Of a DNA stretch of 8,666 nucleotides, positions 5,886-8,666 are shown in pieces. The position numbers and the translations under genes were made by a program. The DNA lies in the NCBI GenBank assembly GCA_964648005.1, contig CAZYKR010000194.1, forward strand, positions 1 through 8,666, in the 5' to 3' direction. Positions within the stretch are counted from its first letter, which is position 1, and every line of letters begins with the position of its first letter. Under the pieces are notes generated by a model that saw nothing but the letters and a program-made list of their open reading frames with translations, made no database searches and was not told where the DNA came from. The DNA is from JAGQTE01 sp964648005 (lineage in GTDB: Bacteria; Actinomycetota; Acidimicrobiia; Acidimicrobiales; Acidimicrobilacustridaceae).

Positions 5886-6984
5886 ACGAGATGGCCGAGG
5901 CCGGGTCGATGCGGATGATGCGCCGCAGCGGGATGAGGCTGCCGATGGCGGCGGTGGCGAGCAGCAGCACGAACGTGACGACGGCACGGGTCGGCTCCAG
6001 CAGCAGCGGGATCTGCCCGGCCAGCGCCTGGGCCAAGCCCAGGGTGACGAGACCGCCGAGCACGAACGCCGTCCCGGCCACCAGCAGCGCCTGGAGCATC
6101 GACCAGCGCACGAGGGCCCCGGTGCCGACGCCCAGGGCCTTCATGGCGGCGTAGAGGCTGCGGCGCTCGACGGTCAACAAGATGAAGAAGAGCGAGGTGA
6201 TGAGGCCGACGACGAAGATCGTCGTGCCGATCAGGGCCGTGAACGTGGCGTTCTGCTCGGCGGTGCCCGGCAGCGAGAAGATCGCCTCGTCGCGCGTCAG
6301 CGACGACGTGGCGCCGCCGGTGGCGTCGTCGACGGCGGCGACGAGGGATTCGGGCGTGCCGGTGCCGTCGACCAGCACGACCTGGACGACCCCGTCGGCG
6401 ATCGCCGCATCGGGTCGGCTGGCGGTCTGGATCTGGCGCCACGTGTCGAGGTCGACCCACAGCGCCGGCTGCAGTAGGTAGTTGCTGTCGTCGACGAAGC
6501 CGACCACGCGTACGGGGATCTCCCCGAGGCCGACGAGGATGGTGCTGCCCTCCGTGACGCCGTCGGCTTCGAGGGCAGTGTCGGCGTAGGCCTCGCCCGT
6601 ACCCGGCGGCGTCGGCAGCACGTCGGTGCCTTGCTCGTAGCCCATGACGGCGAGATCCAGGAGGTTGTCGGTGCCCGTGGTGCCCTCGAGGCGACCGGCA
6701 TCGAGCGTCAGTCCCAGCCCGGCCGTGCCGGTGACGCCCGGCGCGGCGGCGATCTGGTCGCGCTCGGCGGGCGTGATGCGCGACCGCAGGAACGAGTCCT
6801 GGGCGTCGGCGCTGTAGACGAACACGGGAGCGTCCTGTGCTCGGAACGCGCCCGTCGATCCGAGGACCAGCCCGTCGAGCAGCCCGCCGAGCAGCAGCAG
6901 CAGCGTCGACAGCAGGGCCAGCGCGATGCCGACGAAGGCGAACCGGCCGGGCCGGCGCCGCAGCTCTCGGGTGGCGACGCTCAC
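5884..6984 (-). CDS. FtsX-like ABC transporter permease (second subunit)
   Basis: A 366-residue inner-membrane protein of the FtsX/MacB permease group. Layout: a cytosolic N-terminus ATRELRRRPGRF, TM1 at about 15-38, an extracytoplasmic MacB-PCD-like domain at about 40-245, then three helices at about 248-270, 295-318 and 331-352. The tail PLRRIIRIDPASAIS is typical of FtsX proteins, which commonly end in R-x-D-P-A-x-A. LYAAMKALGVGTGALVRW between TM2 and TM3 is the cytoplasmic loop that usually contacts the ATPase. The start is GTG 6984: it has GGGAG at 7 nt spacing and a 4-nt GTGA overlap with the stop of the first permease. The frame stays open far upstream to 8544, but that part is antisense-frame coding of the first permease and beyond, not a fusion. 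It probably pairs with the first permease as a heterodimer. Confidence 0.9.
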   Translation of the reverse strand: MSVATRELRRRPGRFAFVGIALALLSTLLLLLGGLLDGLVLGSTGAFRAQDAPVFVYSADAQDSFLRSRITPAERDQIAAAPGVTGTAGLGLTLDAGRLEGTTGTDNLLDLAVMGYEQGTDVLPTPPGTGEAYADTALEADGVTEGSTILVGLGEIPVRVVGFVDDSNYLLQPALWVDLDTWRQIQTASRPDAAIADGVVQVVLVDGTGTPESLVAAVDDATGGATSSLTRDEAIFSLPGTAEQNATFTALIGTTIFVVGLITSLFFILLTVERRSLYAAMKALGVGTGALVRWSMLQALLVAGTAFVLGGLVTLGLAQALAGQIPLLLEPTRAVVTFVLLLATAAIGSLIPLRRIIRIDPASAIS

Positions 6985-8111
6985 AGGTCCGCTCCCTGGT
7001 CGACGGCATCGACGGGGTCCAGCCCACGGATGCGCCATGCCGACACGGCGAGGGCGATGGCGGCGAGGACGCCCAGGATGGCGGCGGCGGAGCCGAGGTC
7101 GCCGCTGCTGAGCGAGGCGTTGAGGCCCGAGCTGCCGCCCGAGAGGGCCTGGGTCGTGCCGAGCGCTCCGAGGGCGAACCCGGCAGCGACGACGATGACG
7201 ATCTGGGTGGCGACGGCGCCGGCGAGCTCGGCGGTGTGCACGCCCATCGCCCGCAACAGGGTGAGCTGCGGCAGCTTCTGGGTGGTGAGGATCAAGAAGA
7301 AGAACCCGATGACCGTGCCGACCGTCAGCCAGCCGAGCAGCAGGATCACCGAGAACGACTGCTGCACCGACGCCACACCGGGTGCCTCGTCGGCGGCCTG
7401 CGTGCGGGTGAGCGCATCGACGCCGGGCACGGCGGCGTCGACGGCGGCCATCACGGTGGTCGGGTCGGCGCCCTGGTCGACCCACACGGCGACCGCCGAC
7501 GGCGGGACCACGGAGGCGTCGGGATTCTGTGCCGTGCGCGCCTGGGCATAGGTGTCGAAGCTGACGAACAGGGTCGGGGTGACCGAGAACGACAGCTCGT
7601 CGCCGACGCCGACGATCGAGATCGTGCCGCCGTCGGCCAGCTCGACCGTGTCGCCGACGGCGAAGCCCGTCCCGGCGTCCGAGGCGAGGGCTTCGCCGGG
7701 CGCCTGGGGGAGCCTCCCGTCGGTGACGTTGTCGGGCCCGCCCGGGCCGCCCAGCTCGTAACCGAACAGCGTCACGTCGCGCCGATCGTCGGGGGCGGGC
7801 GCCGCCACGGACGCCGTGAAGGTGCCGACACCGACCGACCCGGCCTGGCGGACGCCGTCGACCGCGCCGACGGCGGCAACGGTGTCGGGCGAGACCACCG
7901 AGGCCTGGAGGTTGTCCCGGGCGAGCTCGCCGTAGACGAAGCCGTCGGCGTCGTTGTTGCGCAGCGCGCCGACGAACTCGCTGATGAGGCCGCCGAGCAA
8001 CGCCTGCTGGAACAGCAAGAAGAAGACCAGCACCGTGACGGCGCCGACGAGGATGAGGAAGCGCCCGGCTCGGCGCCGCATCTCCCGGAGTGCGAGGTTG
8101 ATCGGTCCCAT
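6981..8111 (-). CDS. FtsX-like ABC transporter permease (first subunit)
   Basis: A 376-residue inner-membrane permease and probably the first gene of the four-gene exporter operon. The N-terminus MGPINLALREMRRRAGRF is the usual FtsX entry helix, followed by TM1 at about 17-41. An extracytoplasmic domain of about 210 residues follows (to about 250), rich in Asp, Gly and Val, then TM2 at 253-275, TM3 at about 298-318 and TM4 at about 338-358. The tail WRIRGLDPVDAVDQG corresponds to the R-x-x-D-P-x-x-A ending of the family. RAMGVHTAEL (287-296) is the expected coupling loop. The ATG at 8111 is supported by homology-like N-terminal features, but there is no clear Shine-Dalgarno (upstream bases read TAAACGTCT). 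It shares the topology of the second permease but is clearly different in sequence, so the exporter should be a heterodimer. It is divergent from the NTF2-like gene. Confidence 0.9.
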   Translation of the reverse strand: MGPINLALREMRRRAGRFLILVGAVTVLVFFLLFQQALLGGLISEFVGALRNNDADGFVYGELARDNLQASVVSPDTVAAVGAVDGVRQAGSVGVGTFTASVAAPAPDDRRDVTLFGYELGGPGGPDNVTDGRLPQAPGEALASDAGTGFAVGDTVELADGGTISIVGVGDELSFSVTPTLFVSFDTYAQARTAQNPDASVVPPSAVAVWVDQGADPTTVMAAVDAAVPGVDALTRTQAADEAPGVASVQQSFSVILLLGWLTVGTVIGFFFLILTTQKLPQLTLLRAMGVHTAELAGAVATQIVIVVAAGFALGALGTTQALSGGSSGLNASLSSGDLGSAAAILGVLAAIALAVSAWRIRGLDPVDAVDQGADL

Positions 8112-8162
8112 AGACGTTTAGTGATGAATGGTAACCGCCCGCCGGGAGCGTACATTCCCCGT

Positions 8163-8182
8163 GGCGGATCGTGACATCCGCC
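8163..8182. promoter_or_regulatory. Operator-like palindrome between the exporter operon and the NTF2-like gene
   Basis: GGCGGAT (8163-8169) and ATCCGCC (8176-8182) are perfect inverted arms around CGTGAC. The site lies 45 bp before the NTF2-like start and 52 bp before the exporter operon start, just downstream of TACATT (8151-8156), a possible plus-strand -10. It could bind a dimeric regulator of either gene. Only the symmetry is seen directly. Confidence 0.45.
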
Positions 8183-8188
8183 GCACGG

Positions 8189-8214
8189 GTCGAGCGGACG
8201 AGTCGAGCGGACGA
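8189..8214. repeat. Perfect tandem repeat, 2 x 13 bp
   Basis: GTCGAGCGGACGA occurs twice head to tail (8189-8201 and 8202-8214) with no mismatch. It sits immediately before the Shine-Dalgarno of the NTF2-like gene. A recent slippage duplication or a pair of binding sites would both fit. Confidence 0.75.
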
Positions 8215-8226
8215 CAGGGGGACGTC

Positions 8227-8666
8227 GTGGGGCGCTTCAGCCGGGAAGAGATCGAGGCGGCGTTCCTCCGCTACACCGAGGTCGCCGCCGAGGCCGGCCG
8301 TAGCGGCGACTGGAATCCCTGGGCCGACCTGTTCACGGTCGACGCCACCTACGTGGAGCATCTCTACGGCGAGTTCCACGGCCGCGAGGCGATCCGGGCG
8401 TGGATCACCGAGACGATGGCGACGCCGCCGGGCTCGCAGATGCCCGAGTTCCCGATCGAGTGGCATCTGATCGACCCCGAGCGCGACCGGGTCGTGTGCT
8501 GGGTCTGGAACCGCATGGAGGACCCGGGCGACGGATCGATCCACCAGGAGGGCAACATCACCCTGCTCGACTACGCCGGCGACGGGCTGTGGTCGCGCGA
8601 GGAGGACATCTACAACCCGGCCCGGTTCGGACCCATTCTCGAACGGTGGGCGGCGGCGCGCGCCGC
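8227..8666 (+). CDS. NTF2/SnoaL-like protein, 3' end outside the window
   Basis: The frame reads 146 residues from GTG 8227 without a stop and leaves the window, probably close to its natural end because such proteins are about 150-160 residues long. It starts MGRFSREEIEAAFLRYTEVA and continues with the NTF2-like alpha+beta cone fold: helix 1, then DWNPWADLFTVDATYVEH (28-45), GEFHGREAIRAWI (48-60), a beta sheet with VVCWVWNRMEDPGDG (89-103), and SREEDIYNP (123-131). This is a common actinobacterial 'nuclear transport factor 2 family' type, likely a small enzyme or ligand-binding protein. D39, H45 and H51 are polar residues that could line the pocket. AGGGGG (8216-8221) lies 5 nt before the GTG and fixes the start. 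The reaction is unknown. It is divergent from the exporter operon. Confidence 0.85.
   Translation, partial: MGRFSREEIEAAFLRYTEVAAEAGRSGDWNPWADLFTVDATYVEHLYGEFHGREAIRAWITETMATPPGSQMPEFPIEWHLIDPERDRVVCWVWNRMEDPGDGSIHQEGNITLLDYAGDGLWSREEDIYNPARFGPILERWAAARA

Noticed and set aside
5204..7027. Open minus-strand frame of 607 codons suggesting a permease-ATPase fusion
   Set aside because: The ATPase begins at ATG 5875 behind AGGAGG. The residues before it are Arg/His/Pro-rich shadow translation of the second permease.
8128..8133. Minus-strand TACCAT as -10 of the exporter operon
   Set aside because: It matches four of six bases, but no -35 is found at 16-18 bp, so it is too weak to annotate in this A/T-richer patch.
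5884..8544. Open minus-strand frame of 886 codons that looks like one giant protein
   Set aside because: Only the last 366 codons read as an FtsX permease. The upstream part is Arg-rich and shadows the first permease in another frame. GTG 6984, with its Shine-Dalgarno and GTGA overlap, is the real start.

Overview
This is a very GC-rich stretch of chromosome-like DNA, and almost every codon in most of its genes ends in G or C. The gene repertoire suggests an actinobacterium: a BCP-type peroxiredoxin, a long 'VDDH' amidohydrolase, an NTF2-like protein, FtsX/MacB-type exporter genes, and a secreted FG-GAP/SGNH protein. The amidohydrolase and NTF2-like types fit Acidimicrobiia-like lineages, but that placement is inference from protein style; no rRNA or marker gene is present. 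I see no tRNA, rRNA, CRISPR array, insertion sequence or prophage gene.

Layout, left to right. (1) Positions 1-108 hold the 5' end of a minus-strand DUF1697 gene that runs off the window. (2) Positions 109-333 are non-coding and hold three inverted repeats. The last two (282-317 and 320-347) lie back to back, and the second holds the GTG start of the next gene in its loop. (3) A plus-strand BCP/PrxQ-type peroxiredoxin (334-786) converges on a minus-strand amidohydrolase (804-2027), with an inverted repeat spanning both stop codons. (4) The amidohydrolase has a strong ribosome binding site and, right upstream, an operator-like palindrome (2039-2060). (5) Divergent from it is a secreted 584-residue protein (2168-3922) with FG-GAP-like repeats followed by an SGNH hydrolase domain. 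Its codon use is visibly less GC-biased than its neighbours'.

(6) From 8111 down to 3924 on the minus strand runs a tight four-gene operon: FtsX-like permease, second FtsX-like permease, LolD/MacB-type ATPase, and an FAD-dependent amine-oxidase/phytoene-desaturase-like oxidoreductase. Junctions are a GTGA overlap, a stop codon embedded in the next gene's Shine-Dalgarno, and an ATGA overlap, so the four are probably translationally coupled. The three ABC parts should form one inner-membrane exporter or lipid-extracting machine with two different permease subunits. The flavoprotein is the unexpected partner and may modify the transported molecule. (7) Divergent from the operon, an NTF2/SnoaL-like protein starts at GTG 8227 and runs off the right edge. 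Its upstream region has a palindrome (8163-8182) and a perfect 13-bp tandem duplication (8189-8214).

Most of the window is ordinary for a high-GC actinobacterium. The points most worth a second look are the exporter-flavoprotein operon, the operator at the amidohydrolase, the paired hairpins at the peroxiredoxin start, and the FG-GAP/SGNH architecture.
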